54,171 bases of DNA from Planctomycetota bacterium (GCA_021808485.1 JAKBBN010000013.1:1-54171); one strand, 5' to 3'. Positions 36,801 to 45,816 are shown, numbered from the stretch's first letter. Numbers and translations: made by a program. The notes: a model not told the origin generated them from the letters alone.

Positions 36801-36944
36801 CTTCAGCTGCGGCTGAATAAAACTGGGATAGACATCAAACCTGGACCGGTGAATGGAGTATAGACCATAGCCGGCCAGCATGAACGCCAGCGCGATGATC
36901 ACACCGCGAAACCGCAAGGAATATTTAACGATCCGTTTGAGCAT
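33861..36944 (-). CDS. RND efflux pump, heavy-metal (CusA/CzcA) type
   Basis: 1027 aa, full family length. The inner-membrane proton-driven pump of a tripartite exporter. The N-terminus (RFRGVIIALAFMLAGYGLYS) is TM1, then SRFDVYPSFIQPQLKIKT and GFSPKQVEKLVTTPIEQAL, both typical of the HME-RND group. The TM4 region VAIGEVVDDAVIDVENITRR carries the acidic residues of proton relay. The second half has the repeated porter domain and RNSIMLLSHYRHM near the end. Metal specificity cannot be read here, and aromatic or organic substrates are possible in divergent members. It is the last gene of an operon with the fusion protein and TolC genes; 66 bp separate it from the fusion protein. Confidence 0.92.
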   Translation of the reverse strand: MLKRIVKYSLRFRGVIIALAFMLAGYGLYSIHRSRFDVYPSFIQPQLKIKTVAPGFSPKQVEKLVTTPIEQALAGGTGAVRTISNSMQGISIVKVLFAGSSNIYRDQQAVAERLSQVSGMLPAGVQTPVLMPLASSVRWVTVVGITSRTNDLRALRTAADWVMRPRLLAARGVSEVAIYGGLTKDYRIEIRPHKLMQYGISVAQVMAAARNAGALTGAGFVVTPNQQMTLRVHGQIHAITELRKAIVTQRAGAQITLADVAHVRISHLPQVGAVSIMGRPGVLLMIGQAYGSNLLSVSRRVSRTLDALKPALAQKGISLDDKILQSSDFITTAIHNLASSLLAGAGLVILVLIVFLGDWRTCLISCLAIPLSLLAGVTLLRLTGQSLNTMTLGGLAVAIGEVVDDAVIDVENITRRLRLNATAAAPRPVLGVVLRASVEVRGAVVFATLAVVLVFLPIFGLSGLAGKFFAPLGIAYIAAVLSSLTLALTLTPALCLTLLPRDAARQHDAWLTSHLKRIYRRVLKLVQRRRVMVAAAALVVTAGGLLAAMFLNLGFFPRLNERNYVVHLALAAGSSLQQSIAVGNRVTAELRQIPYVQQVEQRSGRSGLGGDVLGPQYSEFLIRIKSLTPGQARKFRADMQRIIKRFPGVLLYYNTVLSERINETISGSGAPVVVQVTGNKFQSLQKAVRLLTPILHGIPGARSVAAQSIWHAPEIHVRLRRRRLAQWGLAAGKVLNEVRLLVHGRSVGRIYHGTRIRQLMVTFSSRYGGRISNIKRVPIRTPAGHWIRLGDVVRLYEASGFYRISHINGQRAELISVHLQGATAGEYTAAAEKAVAQVKVPAGIVIRFTGTAAAAQRARVDLLVHSAIALAGVLMFLAVGLVYIRNVLLLLVNLPMAMVGGVVAIWLSGGLLSLGAMVGFVTLFGITLRNSIMLLSHYRHMVIHEGRTWNADTAIEGAVDRLPAILMTALVAALGLLPLALGSGAPGREIEGPLAQVIVGGILTSTALNLLVLPTLAAKFGKFDATD

Positions 36945-37010
36945 GTCACATCCGATTCAAGCCCCGGCTTCCGGCAGGCGCCACCCCGCGTTGCCGTCTT
37001 CACAAAAACG

Positions 37011-38267
37011 TCAGCCGGACTTTTTCAGTGTCGCATGCAGACTGAATGTCAGCAGTTCCGCGCCGCCATGAACCACAATCGGCCCCGCGGGCAATTTTCC
37101 CGGACTGATGGCGTAGCCCTGGGCGATAAACTGCTCCGGAATCAGGGCCGCGGGTTCAAAGCGCCCCCGCCCTGTTTCTATATATATCCAGCGTTTCCCA
37201 CCCCACCAGACCGCCGCACTCCGCGGTATCACTTCCATCTTCGCCTGCCCGGCGCCCGTTGTTTTCGGAATCCTCCCTTTGACGCGCATTCCCGGGCGCA
37301 GCCCACCCGGATTGGAAATGCGATACAAAAGTCCCATGCCGCCCGTCAGCGGATTCGCCGCAGGCGCAGTCGCCATAAAATTGCCGGGAATCCAGCGACG
37401 GTAGCCCGTCACATGAATGTCTATCGGTGCTTTGTCCAACGGCTGCCACACACGATCCGCCGGCAATGCCATTTCCGCCAGAAGCGTGTGAAAATTCTGG
37501 AGTTTCAGAATTGGCTGTCCGGCCGCGACAATCTGCCCCGGCCGGGCGAAAATCCGCGTTACGGTGCCATCCGCAGATACCGGCAGGGGAATACTGGTGC
37601 CTCCCTTGCCCGCAATTTGCCGGCGAATGGAGGCAATGGTCTTTCGGTCCGCCAGCAGGCGGGCCGCCGCATCCGCATACGCGGCATGGGCGTTTTGGAC
37701 ACTCTTCAATGAAACTGTTCGATTCATTGCGTATAACGTCTTTTGCCGCCGATAATTCAGCTTGGCGGTGGACCGGGCGATCCGGGCTGCGGCAATATCC
37801 GACTCGGTGCGCGTCAATTCCAGGGCTAAGGTCGTATACAACGTTCCGGTCACCGCCGGTTTGATATGTGCCGCAATGGAGCCGCCCGAAATCAATTCGC
37901 CCAGCTCCGGCCAATGCCCTCCCGCGGGCAGCACAATCACCCCCGTAACCGGCGCCGCCACCACTGTTCGGCTGTCGGGGTCGGATTTCAGCCTGCCGTA
38001 TACCGTCCAGGCCGATTGAACCTGCGTCATCACCGGTTGCGCCGTCTGAATACCCAGCGCATGCTGTTGCGGAACGGTCAGGCGAATACCCGCCATTCCC
38101 GCCGCATGCGCACTGCCCGCCGCCCACGATGCCGTCGCGATCAACGCCGTGCAGCCGGCCGCCAGCCATCCCAGGCGATACAACCGCGGTGATGCCGCAC
38201 CATGCAATTGCCGCCCAAAACCGTACCGCGACGAAGGACTGCCATTACTCAATCGCCATAGGCTCAT
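37011..38267 (-). CDS. RND periplasmic adaptor (membrane fusion protein, CusB/HlyD-like)
   Basis: 418 aa; AAGGAA 7 bases before the ATG. The ATG overlaps the TolC stop as ATGA, so translation is probably coupled. A signal or anchor segment (LGWLAAGCTALIATASWAAG) ends near residue 55. VTGVIVLPAGGHWPELGELI is the first lipoyl half; an alpha-helical hairpin (ELTRTESDIAAARIARSTAK to LLADRKTIASIRRQI) follows; ADGTVTRIFARPGQIVAAGQ is the second lipoyl half. Beta-barrel and membrane-proximal parts complete it. It bridges the pump and the outer-membrane channel. No extra metal-binding N-terminus is visible. Confidence 0.9.
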   Translation of the reverse strand: MSLWRLSNGSPSSRYGFGRQLHGAASPRLYRLGWLAAGCTALIATASWAAGSAHAAGMAGIRLTVPQQHALGIQTAQPVMTQVQSAWTVYGRLKSDPDSRTVVAAPVTGVIVLPAGGHWPELGELISGGSIAAHIKPAVTGTLYTTLALELTRTESDIAAARIARSTAKLNYRRQKTLYAMNRTVSLKSVQNAHAAYADAAARLLADRKTIASIRRQIAGKGGTSIPLPVSADGTVTRIFARPGQIVAAGQPILKLQNFHTLLAEMALPADRVWQPLDKAPIDIHVTGYRRWIPGNFMATAPAANPLTGGMGLLYRISNPGGLRPGMRVKGRIPKTTGAGQAKMEVIPRSAAVWWGGKRWIYIETGRGRFEPAALIPEQFIAQGYAISPGKLPAGPIVVHGGAELLTFSLHATLKKSG

Positions 38268-39694
38268 CGTGCATTTCCTTTCCGTTTCCGCGTGAGGACG
38301 GCCGGCGGAACCTCCAGTGCATTTGCCAGTGATTCCAGCGATTCCGCCGCCGCAAACCGTGCCTTGATCGCACCAATGGCGAAAGTCTGGTAGCTGAACT
38401 CCGCTTCCGCAACCGTCAGGGAACTCGCCGCACCGGCGGCTGCGGCGCGCCGTGCCGCCTCAAGTTGTCGGCGATATTCCCGCCGCACGCCCCGCGCAGA
38501 TCGCCACAACCGTAAACTGGACCGATAAGCCGCCAACCGTCGCTTTATGCGACTTATGATCCGACTCTGCTCCTGAAGAAGTTGCGAGCCAACCAACCTC
38601 CGCCTGGCATCGGCCGCCGCAATCGCGCCGCCGTTCTGATTAAAAATCGGCAGTGACATGTTAAATCCGAGCGTAAATTCATTGGCGCCCTGATTAAAAC
38701 TGTAACCCGGCCCCAGATGAATATTCGGATATTGCCGCGCGATTTGCAGTTTCAATTCCGCCGCCGCGGCCCTGTACTCCGCCAGCAATCTCTGTATATC
38801 CATCCGATTCACCAGAGCCGCCCGACAAAGACGCCCCACCGCAACCGTCGAAATCGCCGGCAGCCTGTCGAAATTATGGCCGGAAACCGCCAACCCGCGG
38901 ATCGCCCGATAAGGCACGGACATTGCCGCGGCCAGGGCCAATCGCGCCTGATGAAGCCGGCCGCGCACCTTTATGACCTGAAATTGCAGTTCCCTCCGCT
39001 GGATAACAGCCTGCGTATATACCGGCCGCGAAAGATCTCCCGCGGAAAAACGATTTTGAATCAGCGTTTGGAGTTGCGCTGCGGTATGCGCCTGCCGGGT
39101 CAACAGGTACAACTCCCTTTTTCTCGACTCCCAGCCGGTCAGGGCCGCATATATCCGCCGGCGCACTTTCCAGGCGATACTCCCCAGCGTAAAGATATCC
39201 GCCTGTTCCAGGGCCTGCGCCCGGGCAACGCGATCCGTGCGCCGTCCGGCCGTTTCAATTGGAATATCGAAATTAAATCCGAGAATCCAGGGCGAAACTC
39301 CCGGCGGCGATTTTGCCGCATACGTCGGCGACCAGGACACTGAAGGATTGGGGGCTTCGCCCGCCGCGAGCAGATTACCCCGATCCACCGCCACACGGTC
39401 CCTTTGTACGCGCATCGCCGGGCTGTAATACCAGCCGGCGCACACCAGTGCCGCGGCATTCCAACTGGCGGGAAAATTCGCCGGCAACGCAACTTTCTGT
39501 TTCCGGACAAACGCAATGGTCGCGGGAGCGTTCAGATTTCGGGACATGAAATTGGAATAAAATTGTTCCGGATGCAACCGCCGGGCATGATACGTTGCAC
39601 AACCCGAAAGCGTTCCAAGAACCGGCAGCAAGATTACCACCCAGGCAGATCTGATCCGAACATGCGCCATGGTGGAATAATAGTGCCGCCGCAT
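38264..39694 (-). CDS. TolC-family outer-membrane efflux lipoprotein
   Basis: 476 aa from the ATG at 39694; a TTG at 39748 overlapping the tmk stop and an ATG at 39670 are alternatives, and none has a clear ribosome site. A lipoprotein signal ends in LGTLSGC. The two repeated helical units of the TolC family are present (NPSVSWSPTYAAKSPPG, YPNIHLGPGYSFNQGANEFT, SLPIFNQNGGAIAAADARRR), and long coiled helices lie between. It forms the outer-membrane duct of the efflux system encoded next to it. It directly follows tmk, so the operon may begin with tmk. Confidence 0.88.
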   Translation of the reverse strand: MRRHYYSTMAHVRIRSAWVVILLPVLGTLSGCATYHARRLHPEQFYSNFMSRNLNAPATIAFVRKQKVALPANFPASWNAAALVCAGWYYSPAMRVQRDRVAVDRGNLLAAGEAPNPSVSWSPTYAAKSPPGVSPWILGFNFDIPIETAGRRTDRVARAQALEQADIFTLGSIAWKVRRRIYAALTGWESRKRELYLLTRQAHTAAQLQTLIQNRFSAGDLSRPVYTQAVIQRRELQFQVIKVRGRLHQARLALAAAMSVPYRAIRGLAVSGHNFDRLPAISTVAVGRLCRAALVNRMDIQRLLAEYRAAAAELKLQIARQYPNIHLGPGYSFNQGANEFTLGFNMSLPIFNQNGGAIAAADARRRLVGSQLLQEQSRIISRIKRRLAAYRSSLRLWRSARGVRREYRRQLEAARRAAAAGAASSLTVAEAEFSYQTFAIGAIKARFAAAESLESLANALEVPPAVLTRKRKGNAR

Positions 39695-39744
39695 TGCTTT
39701 GCAATAGCAAAAGCAACTTCCGACGTCACCGGCCGCATCCGCAG

Positions 39745-40428
39745 TCAAAGCAGATTGAAAAATTCCGCCACACCTCCGGCTATTTTTTTTTCGATGGCCT
39801 GGCGCACGCCCTCCGCGGATATTTTTATATAGCGAGCGGGAAACCGCGCCACTTGATCCAGAAAGCCCTGCCGCACCGCCGCATGATATTCCAACCGGCG
39901 CTGCTCGATTCGGTCATGGAACAGTCCCGGCTGCGCGACATTTTTGCCCGGCTTTTTAACGGCCATACGGGCCGCGGCTTTTTCCACGGGCAGGTCCAGG
40001 ATAATGGTCAGGTCCGGGTCCGTGTTCTGTGTCGCCACGCGGGCCACCGCCAGGATTTCGTCCTCGGGAAGCCCCCCCGCCGCCCCCTGATAGGCCAGTG
40101 TGCTGCTGGTATAACGGTCCGATAGAACACAATTCCCGCCTGCCAGTGCCGGCAACAGCGATTCCTGCACCAGCTGGGCCCGGCTGGCCATATACAGCAG
40201 CATTTCCGTTCGCATGGTCAGGTCATCACCCTTGGAGGAAAGCAGCAATTCGCGAATATGCTCACCCACGCGCGTGCTGCCCGGTTCACGCATGCGCACC
40301 ACCGGCACACCGCCCGCCTTAATTCGGCTCTCCAGCAAATCCAGTTGCGTGGTTTTACCGCAACCGTCCAGTCCGTCAAACACGATAAATTTGCCGGCCA
40401 ATCGCTTCCAATCCGGTTCCGTTCGCAT
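39745..40428 (-). CDS. tmk: Thymidylate kinase
   Basis: 227 aa from the ATG at 40428, chosen because GAGG lies 5 bases upstream. It phosphorylates dTMP to dTDP. FIVFDGLDGCGKTTQLDLLE contains the P-loop, VRMREPGSTRVGEHIRELL the DR(E)-type substrate segment, LSDRYTSSTLAYQGAAGG the DRY motif, and TIILDLPVEKAAAR follows. It is the first gene of a minus-strand run that continues into the efflux operon. Confidence 0.96.
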   Translation of the reverse strand: MRTEPDWKRLAGKFIVFDGLDGCGKTTQLDLLESRIKAGGVPVVRMREPGSTRVGEHIRELLLSSKGDDLTMRTEMLLYMASRAQLVQESLLPALAGGNCVLSDRYTSSTLAYQGAAGGLPEDEILAVARVATQNTDPDLTIILDLPVEKAAARMAVKKPGKNVAQPGLFHDRIEQRRLEYHAAVRQGFLDQVARFPARYIKISAEGVRQAIEKKIAGGVAEFFNLL

Positions 40429-40539
40429 GCAACCTCGCAAAAATCACACCTTCCCAGATGCTAAACTCGGAATATTTTTCGGTCAATCCGGGCCCGCCGC
40501 CGAACTCTCCGGCCGTGGCGCACTTCAGGCGTCGCGGCT

Positions 40540-40568
40540 TTGCATCACCAAGGTGGAGCGGCTATTCT
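40540..40568 (+). promoter_or_regulatory. Candidate sigma-70 promoter for the outer-membrane protein gene
   Basis: TTGCAT at 40540 and TATTCT at 40563, 17 bp apart, about 50 bp upstream of the ATG at 40619. Confidence 0.45.
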
Positions 40569-40618
40569 TGCGGCAGTGAAACACCCGGCGAGCCGGAGAC
40601 AACCGACAGGAGTTATGA

Positions 40619-41668
40619 ATGCCCCACAATGCCCTTTTCGCGGTCGGTATCGTCGCGTTATTGCTGCCCGCACCCGCCGTCTTCGCCGCCGGCGTGGACA
40701 ATGGAATGATGCCCATGCCCACGCTGTATTTCGGTCCCGGCGCCGTCAACGATGTCGCACCGCCCCAGAACAGCCTGCATGCGTACCATCGCTTCTCGCA
40801 GGTATTGCGCTTTACCTCCGCAACGGGCTATTTCAATGACTATTGGTTCCGTTACCACGATATTGCCCCCAACCGCCTGAATGTGCAGAACATCACACAA
40901 ATTTCGTGGAATATGAAAAAACTCGGCAGCCTGTACCTGCGGACATTTGCCGATTATTCAAATGACATCCGCAATCCTTATCTTAATTCGCTTGGTCAGA
41001 ATATCGCCGGCACTCCGGCCGCGGGCGGCCAAGTCGGTTTTGTGCCGGACAGCGCTTTTACGGAACTGGATATTACCGCCGGATATCAGTATGACATCAT
41101 GGGCCTGCTGCGTTTTGAAACCGCCTATACCAACTATATCACGCCGGTGAACCAGGTTTTTGTCGCCAGCGGAAATCCACTGACCGCCCGTACCATCGCG
41201 CACGGTCAAACCGACAGCCAGGAAATCTCCCTGCGATTAAGCCTCAATGACGATCGCTATCTCCACGATTTTGCGTTCCATCCGTTTGTGATGGTCGGCT
41301 TCGATTATAACGGCAGCTACGCCACCGCAGGCGCCGGCCAGTATTTCGAGGTCGGATTCAATCCGGTTTTTGTCGTACCGCACACCGGCGGACTGACCAT
41401 TTATTCGCCGATAAGCGCTTCATTTTGCCATAATGAGAAAAGGCTTGATGTGAATCTGCACAGCTATCGTGACGGCTATCTGGGAATGTTCGTCGGCACG
41501 ACCGTCACCTACCCGCTCAATGGCATCTTCAATCTGCCTGACAAATTCGGGCGATACGAAATCGGCGGCGTCGTGAACAGCGTGTTTGCCGCAACGCGGC
41601 TGTCGCAGCCCGTCGGCAGCCACAGCGACGCCACCATCCTCGGGATGTTTATCCGTGTCAGCTACTGA
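40619..41668 (+). CDS. Outer-membrane beta-barrel-like exported protein, function unknown
   Basis: 349 aa, CAGGAG 3 to 8 bases before the ATG. A signal peptide (ALFAVGIVALLLPAPAVFAA) is cut near residue 24. The mature part alternates short polar and aromatic strands (SLYLRTFADYSND, LLRFETAYTNYITPV, YLHDFAFHPFVMVGFDYNGS) and ends in MFIRVSY, an aromatic C-terminus as in outer-membrane barrels. I do not recognise a family. It is followed 42 bp downstream by a GH5 enzyme, so it could help in uptake or binding of glucans (inference only). Confidence 0.7.
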   Translation: MPHNALFAVGIVALLLPAPAVFAAGVDNGMMPMPTLYFGPGAVNDVAPPQNSLHAYHRFSQVLRFTSATGYFNDYWFRYHDIAPNRLNVQNITQISWNMKKLGSLYLRTFADYSNDIRNPYLNSLGQNIAGTPAAGGQVGFVPDSAFTELDITAGYQYDIMGLLRFETAYTNYITPVNQVFVASGNPLTARTIAHGQTDSQEISLRLSLNDDRYLHDFAFHPFVMVGFDYNGSYATAGAGQYFEVGFNPVFVVPHTGGLTIYSPISASFCHNEKRLDVNLHSYRDGYLGMFVGTTVTYPLNGIFNLPDKFGRYEIGGVVNSVFAATRLSQPVGSHSDATILGMFIRVSY

Positions 41669-41710
41669 CCGTTCGCCGCCGGCGTTTCATATATTCGGGG
41701 AATCAGTTTC

Positions 41711-43042
41711 ATGGATCGATATCTGCGCTTGACGGCTCCATTGCTCGCCCTGCTCGCGGCGTTCCGGCCCGGGACCGGTGCGTGCATGGCGGATCAGCGC
41801 CATCCCGTCCGCGCCGCGGCCCTGCCGCTGGTTCAGCTTCACGACGGCCGCTACACCGCCGGCGGCAGGCCGGTCATACTTTCCGGCTGCAATATCGGCT
41901 GCTGGCTGCTGTTTGAACCGTGGATGCAACAATGGAAATATAAAGACCAATACTCCGTTGATCGGATTCTGATCCGCCGTTTCGGCCGGGAAAAAGAACG
42001 CAGGCTGATGCATGCCTACCGCCTGAACTTTATCCGAAATCGTGATTTTAAGCTGATCCGCCGTTTTGACTTCAACCTGGTCCGGGTGCCCTTTAATTAC
42101 CAATTGATTGAACACACCCGCCCGCCCTATACACTCCGCCGGAATCCCCTGCGGTGGCTGGAACGGGCCGTTGATCTGGCGAAAAAAAACCATATTTACG
42201 TCGTGCTGGATATGCATGCCGCCCCCGGCAGGCAGAGCATCGACGCCCCCACCGGCCGGTCCAACCGTGATCGGCTCTGGTCCAGCGCCCTGGATCAGCG
42301 GCGGACCATTGAAATCTGGAAACTCGTCGCCCGGAAGTTCGCCGGAAATACGACCGTGGCCGGATATGATCTGCTCAATGAACCCTGGGGAAATTTCACT
42401 GAAAACATGACGCCCAAACTGCTGGCATTTATGCCGCGGCTGTATAAGGCGGTAAGAAGCGTGGACCCGCGCCACATTATATTCATGCCATCCCTGATAA
42501 CCGGCGATGTCACCTTCTGGGGAGCGCCGGCAAGCCGCGGCTGGCGGCAAACGGCCTACACCGCGCATTACTACCCCGGCCTTTTCGATTCGCCGCCCGG
42601 CCTGCTTATGCAATCCCTCTTCATTCATCGGCAGTTGCCCGCCGTGGACCGCTTCCTGAAAAAAGTACATGCCGGTTTTTTTGTCGGCGAATTCAACGTG
42701 GTCTCCGATCAAAACGGCGGTCCGGCGATGATGCGCCGGGATTTCGACACCTTCGCCCGCTATGGCTGGGCCGCCGCCATGTGGAGTTATAAACTTATTA
42801 AGCCGCAGGGCGGTGCGACGGATAACTCATGGTACATGGTTTCCAACCGGGACAGCTTCCGCGCAATTTCCATCCGGCATGACAGTTATGCCCATCTGAT
42901 GGCTTATTTTACCGCGATGGGAACCATGCCGTTGGCGGTTAATCATCCATTGCTTCACGCTCTTACTTCACCCACGCCGCCGGTTCTGCATCTCCCCCGA
43001 CTGCCCCCCATGCCCGCGGCGCACGCGGTGCGTAAGAAATGA
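41711..43042 (+). CDS. Secreted glycoside hydrolase family 5 (endoglucanase-like)
   Basis: 443 aa with a signal peptide (LTAPLLALLAAF). This retaining beta-glycanase family uses a TIM barrel. GCNIGCWLLFEPW opens the domain, RVPFNYQLIE the second strand, IYVVLDMHAAPGRQ the third. GYDLLNEPWG carries the acid/base Glu (about residue 224) and GFFVGEFNV the nucleophile Glu (about 327). AAMWSYKLIKPQG is the final strand. The GCNIGCWL and MHAAPG motifs are like exo-beta-1,3-glucanase or glucocerebrosidase subfamilies, so cellulose is not assured as substrate. It converges on the next gene with 12 bp between stops. Confidence 0.88.
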   Translation: MDRYLRLTAPLLALLAAFRPGTGACMADQRHPVRAAALPLVQLHDGRYTAGGRPVILSGCNIGCWLLFEPWMQQWKYKDQYSVDRILIRRFGREKERRLMHAYRLNFIRNRDFKLIRRFDFNLVRVPFNYQLIEHTRPPYTLRRNPLRWLERAVDLAKKNHIYVVLDMHAAPGRQSIDAPTGRSNRDRLWSSALDQRRTIEIWKLVARKFAGNTTVAGYDLLNEPWGNFTENMTPKLLAFMPRLYKAVRSVDPRHIIFMPSLITGDVTFWGAPASRGWRQTAYTAHYYPGLFDSPPGLLMQSLFIHRQLPAVDRFLKKVHAGFFVGEFNVVSDQNGGPAMMRRDFDTFARYGWAAAMWSYKLIKPQGGATDNSWYMVSNRDSFRAISIRHDSYAHLMAYFTAMGTMPLAVNHPLLHALTSPTPPVLHLPRLPPMPAAHAVRKK

Positions 43043-43054
43043 CCGGCCGCGGAT

Positions 43055-44284
43055 TCAGCGGCGCCCCGCCGGATCCGCCTGTTTCATCGCCCTTGCCAGG
43101 GAATTCAGCTGTCGTTCCACATCCGCGCTTTGCCCGGCCGTAAGGTCTTCCAGCACCAGCATTCGACCAAGACTGCGATGCGCAAAAGAGCAAATCGCAA
43201 AACGATGGATGCGGCGCCGGCGGGCCAGACCGATATGCGCCAGATCATCGGCAAGTTGCAGGTTGATGGATGGGGCCGGATTGTCCGCGGCTCGCGAATA
43301 ATCCGCAGCCATGCGTACCAGCCATTTCTGCCCGCTGTACGGCGCAAATTTTGCCGCCAAGGGGATATTTTCCAGCAACGTCAGGCTCGCCACGGCCAAC
43401 TTCCGGTTGGCCTGCGGGCTCTCAGGGTGCGTTGTCAACAGCCGTTCCAGAGATGGAAGCTCAGCAGCAAAATTAACTCCATCTTTTACCAGTGCCGCCA
43501 CGCGGTCCAAATGTTCTTGAACCTCCGGCTGCCGCCGGGAAGGCAGCAATGCCGCGAATTGCCGGGCGTTTTTCAACGATGCCGCCGCGTGATGAAACTG
43601 CCCGGCTCGCACCTGTAATTCCGCCAGATTTGCCCACGAATCAACCGTTAACGCCACGCATTTCGCCCGTGCCAACCTGGCATACGCCCGCACAATGCCG
43701 GTCATCTCCTCCGCTTGTGCCGATGCCTGCGCCAGCGTGGGGCCGGAAAAAGCGGGGTAAAATGCCGCCGCAAATTTCTGCACACAGGCCGCCGGTATAT
43801 CCCCCTTGTTCACCAGCGCGCCTGCCGCAATCAGCAGTTTGCGCCGCAGGCCGGACGATGTTCCCCCATGCCCCGCCGCGGAAAGTAACAGCGAAACCAA
43901 CCGGGCACCGCCGCCCGCGGCCCGCCTCCGTAAGCCGGCGGTGATGCGCTTGGCGGCTGTCGCATCCTTGACGCTGCACAGCGGCCGGGTCAGAAACATA
44001 TACGGCGAGGCCCAAAATCCGTGCGTGCCGCCGGCAACATTCCAAACCTTATCGCCATGTCGTGAATGTACCTGTCCCGACGCCGGCGGCGCGATCGGGG
44101 TGTTGCCACCGCCCGCGGATGAACCGTTGCCAAAAAAAAGTTCTCCCGGCAGGGGCTTGGCGCCCTGTGCCGGCGAGCCGCCGACTCCGGCAATGCCGAC
44201 AATCAACAATGCCGCAATCGCCGCTGATCCCGCAGTTTTGTAAGTTCCAACGGCTGACGTCCAGCCGGAATTGAATGACACCAT
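43055..44284 (-). CDS. Unknown exported protein with TPR-like helices
   Basis: 409 aa from the ATG at 44284, chosen because AGGGA lies 8 bases upstream. A hydrophobic segment (AAIAALLIVGIAGVGG) ends near AQG, a signal-peptide pattern. The mature part begins with a Gly-rich region, then alpha-helical repeats such as SWANLAELQVRAGQFHHAAA and HPESPQANRKLAVASL that look TPR-like. No family recognised. It is preceded on the same strand by an unknown lipoprotein gene. Confidence 0.65.
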   Translation of the reverse strand: MVSFNSGWTSAVGTYKTAGSAAIAALLIVGIAGVGGSPAQGAKPLPGELFFGNGSSAGGGNTPIAPPASGQVHSRHGDKVWNVAGGTHGFWASPYMFLTRPLCSVKDATAAKRITAGLRRRAAGGGARLVSLLLSAAGHGGTSSGLRRKLLIAAGALVNKGDIPAACVQKFAAAFYPAFSGPTLAQASAQAEEMTGIVRAYARLARAKCVALTVDSWANLAELQVRAGQFHHAAASLKNARQFAALLPSRRQPEVQEHLDRVAALVKDGVNFAAELPSLERLLTTHPESPQANRKLAVASLTLLENIPLAAKFAPYSGQKWLVRMAADYSRAADNPAPSINLQLADDLAHIGLARRRRIHRFAICSFAHRSLGRMLVLEDLTAGQSADVERQLNSLARAMKQADPAGRR

Positions 44285-44568
44285 TTTTTTGTCCCTGAAT
44301 TCCCTCGCCACCCTGAACTTTGCCGCAACCTTCGGCAGGCTTCCACACTGTGCACGATGAATATTATCCTCCTGCCGCGCTTTGCGGGGTTTCGCCTTGC
44401 ACCATTTTCAGCCGACTGCCGCCACAAGTTTCAGTACCGCCCCACATCCCGATACCGATCCGACCACTCTCACGGATACCCTGTACTTTTGGTAGAAACG
44501 CTCGAGCTTCCAAAAGGTTTCATCCTGTTTAAAGGATGATCCGGTCTTCGGTGCGGTCGAATAGCCGA

Positions 44569-45330
44569 CTATTTTCCGCTTGTTGGCGGAAGCAGAACCG
44601 GCGTCCCTTGATTTGATTCCGGAGCGGCATTCCCGGACTGTTCAGTGCCGGCATGCGCGGGTAACGCGCCGGCGGGTTTTCCTGCCGCCCGTGCGCCGGA
44701 TCCGGAAGCGGCTGTCGCCGCTTTTCCGGTCGTCGCGGCTGGCGGCGGAAGCTCCGGATGCACATCCTGCCCGATCGGCAAATCGACGGATTCGCACAGC
44801 AATACCAGCGGGAGCTTGTTATTGTCCCAATGATTCAGTTGATAATAGGTCTTTTCCCGTCCGCCCGCCCGAATCTGGAGCATCATGCTGTTGCGCTGAT
44901 AACGGTCGATACGGCTGTGCCAATACGTCCATGTAAATGCTCCATGCAGCAGTCGTGCTTTGCATACCGCATTCCACATCGCTTGAATCTGTCGCCGCGT
45001 CAGGGGCGTCATATGCCGGTACCGCGAGGATATTGTATTGTTGTAATCGCTGTAGTTCGTATAGGTGGTGGCACTTTGCATGCTTGAGGCGCGAATGACC
45101 TGGTGAATATGCGTACGGCAAAAATAGGTGTCGCTGTTGGTATCAATCACAATTGCAAAATCCCGCGGATAAGGGGTGGCCGTAAAAGGCTTCCGGGAGG
45201 CAAATGGATTGGACGTCACCCCGCCACAGCCGCTGATCGCACAAACGAGCGCCATCAGCGCCAACCCGCTGAACACTTTCAACAATTGCCTGCCGGCAGT
45301 CAGTCGAACCGGATGCTGGTCGTGTGTCAT
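44569..45330 (-). CDS. Unknown lipoprotein
   Basis: 253 aa, GAGAG before the ATG. The signal ends in the lipobox AISGCGG near residue 35. The mature part starts with DFAIVIDTNSDTYFCRTHIH and contains MTPLTRRQIQAMWNAV, like a helix preceding a beta-sheet domain in planctomycetal lipoproteins of unknown role. The last 70 residues are low-complexity Ala/Gly/Pro. No family is recognised. The 284-bp spacer to the next gene has a small stem (CATCC/GGATG near 44520) only. Confidence 0.65.
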   Translation of the reverse strand: MTHDQHPVRLTAGRQLLKVFSGLALMALVCAISGCGGVTSNPFASRKPFTATPYPRDFAIVIDTNSDTYFCRTHIHQVIRASSMQSATTYTNYSDYNNTISSRYRHMTPLTRRQIQAMWNAVCKARLLHGAFTWTYWHSRIDRYQRNSMMLQIRAGGREKTYYQLNHWDNNKLPLVLLCESVDLPIGQDVHPELPPPAATTGKAATAASGSGARAAGKPAGALPAHAGTEQSGNAAPESNQGTPVLLPPTSGK

Positions 45331-45485
45331 AAACTCTCACTTATCACGTAAATTCCCGGTCCATGGATCCGCATCCGTATGATACGGCTGGTAATCCGCG
45401 GAACCGTATCCATTAAGATTACACGCAACCAGACCACGCGCTAAGTCCGGCATTCCAAAAATCCGGGGAATTGCGAAAATCCCAG

Positions 45486-45513
45486 TTGAACATTGCAGAA
45501 AAAAACGTATACT
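45486..45513 (+). promoter_or_regulatory. Sigma-70 promoter of rpmB
   Basis: TTGAAC (45486) and TATACT (45508) with 16 bp between, about 34 bp upstream of the L28 start. The leader has a clear AGGAG. Confidence 0.65.
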
Positions 45514-45546
45514 GGCTGATCTTTGAAAGAATCAGGAGAACTGGTT

Positions 45547-45816
45547 ATGCCTCATGTATGTCACTTCACCGGCCGCAAGACGCGAATTGGCCGTCAATGT
45601 ACCTATCGCGGTAAGGCCAAATATCTTGGCGGCGTCGGTATTAAAATAACCGGTCGCTCCGCTCGCAAGTTCAAACCGAATCTGCAGAAAGTGCGCGCCA
45701 TTGTGGATGGCCGCATGGTCCGCGTTTGGGCTTCGGCCAAGGCTATCAAATCCGGCTTGGTAACCAAGCGTTTGGCACGCCGCCACCTATACCGCAAGCC
45801 TGCGGCCCAGGCTTGA
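45547..45816 (+). CDS. rpmB: 50S ribosomal protein L28
   Basis: 89 aa from the ATG at 45547 (MPHVCHFTGRKTRIG), AGGAG 8 bases upstream. Family features are the N-terminal CHFTGRKTR, KYLGGVGIKITGRSARKFKP and VRVWASAKAIKSG. It is a component of the large ribosomal subunit near the tRNA exit region. It stands alone, not with rpmG as in many bacteria. The first Cys is present but there is no four-Cys zinc site. Confidence 0.97.
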   Translation: MPHVCHFTGRKTRIGRQCTYRGKAKYLGGVGIKITGRSARKFKPNLQKVRAIVDGRMVRVWASAKAIKSGLVTKRLARRHLYRKPAAQA

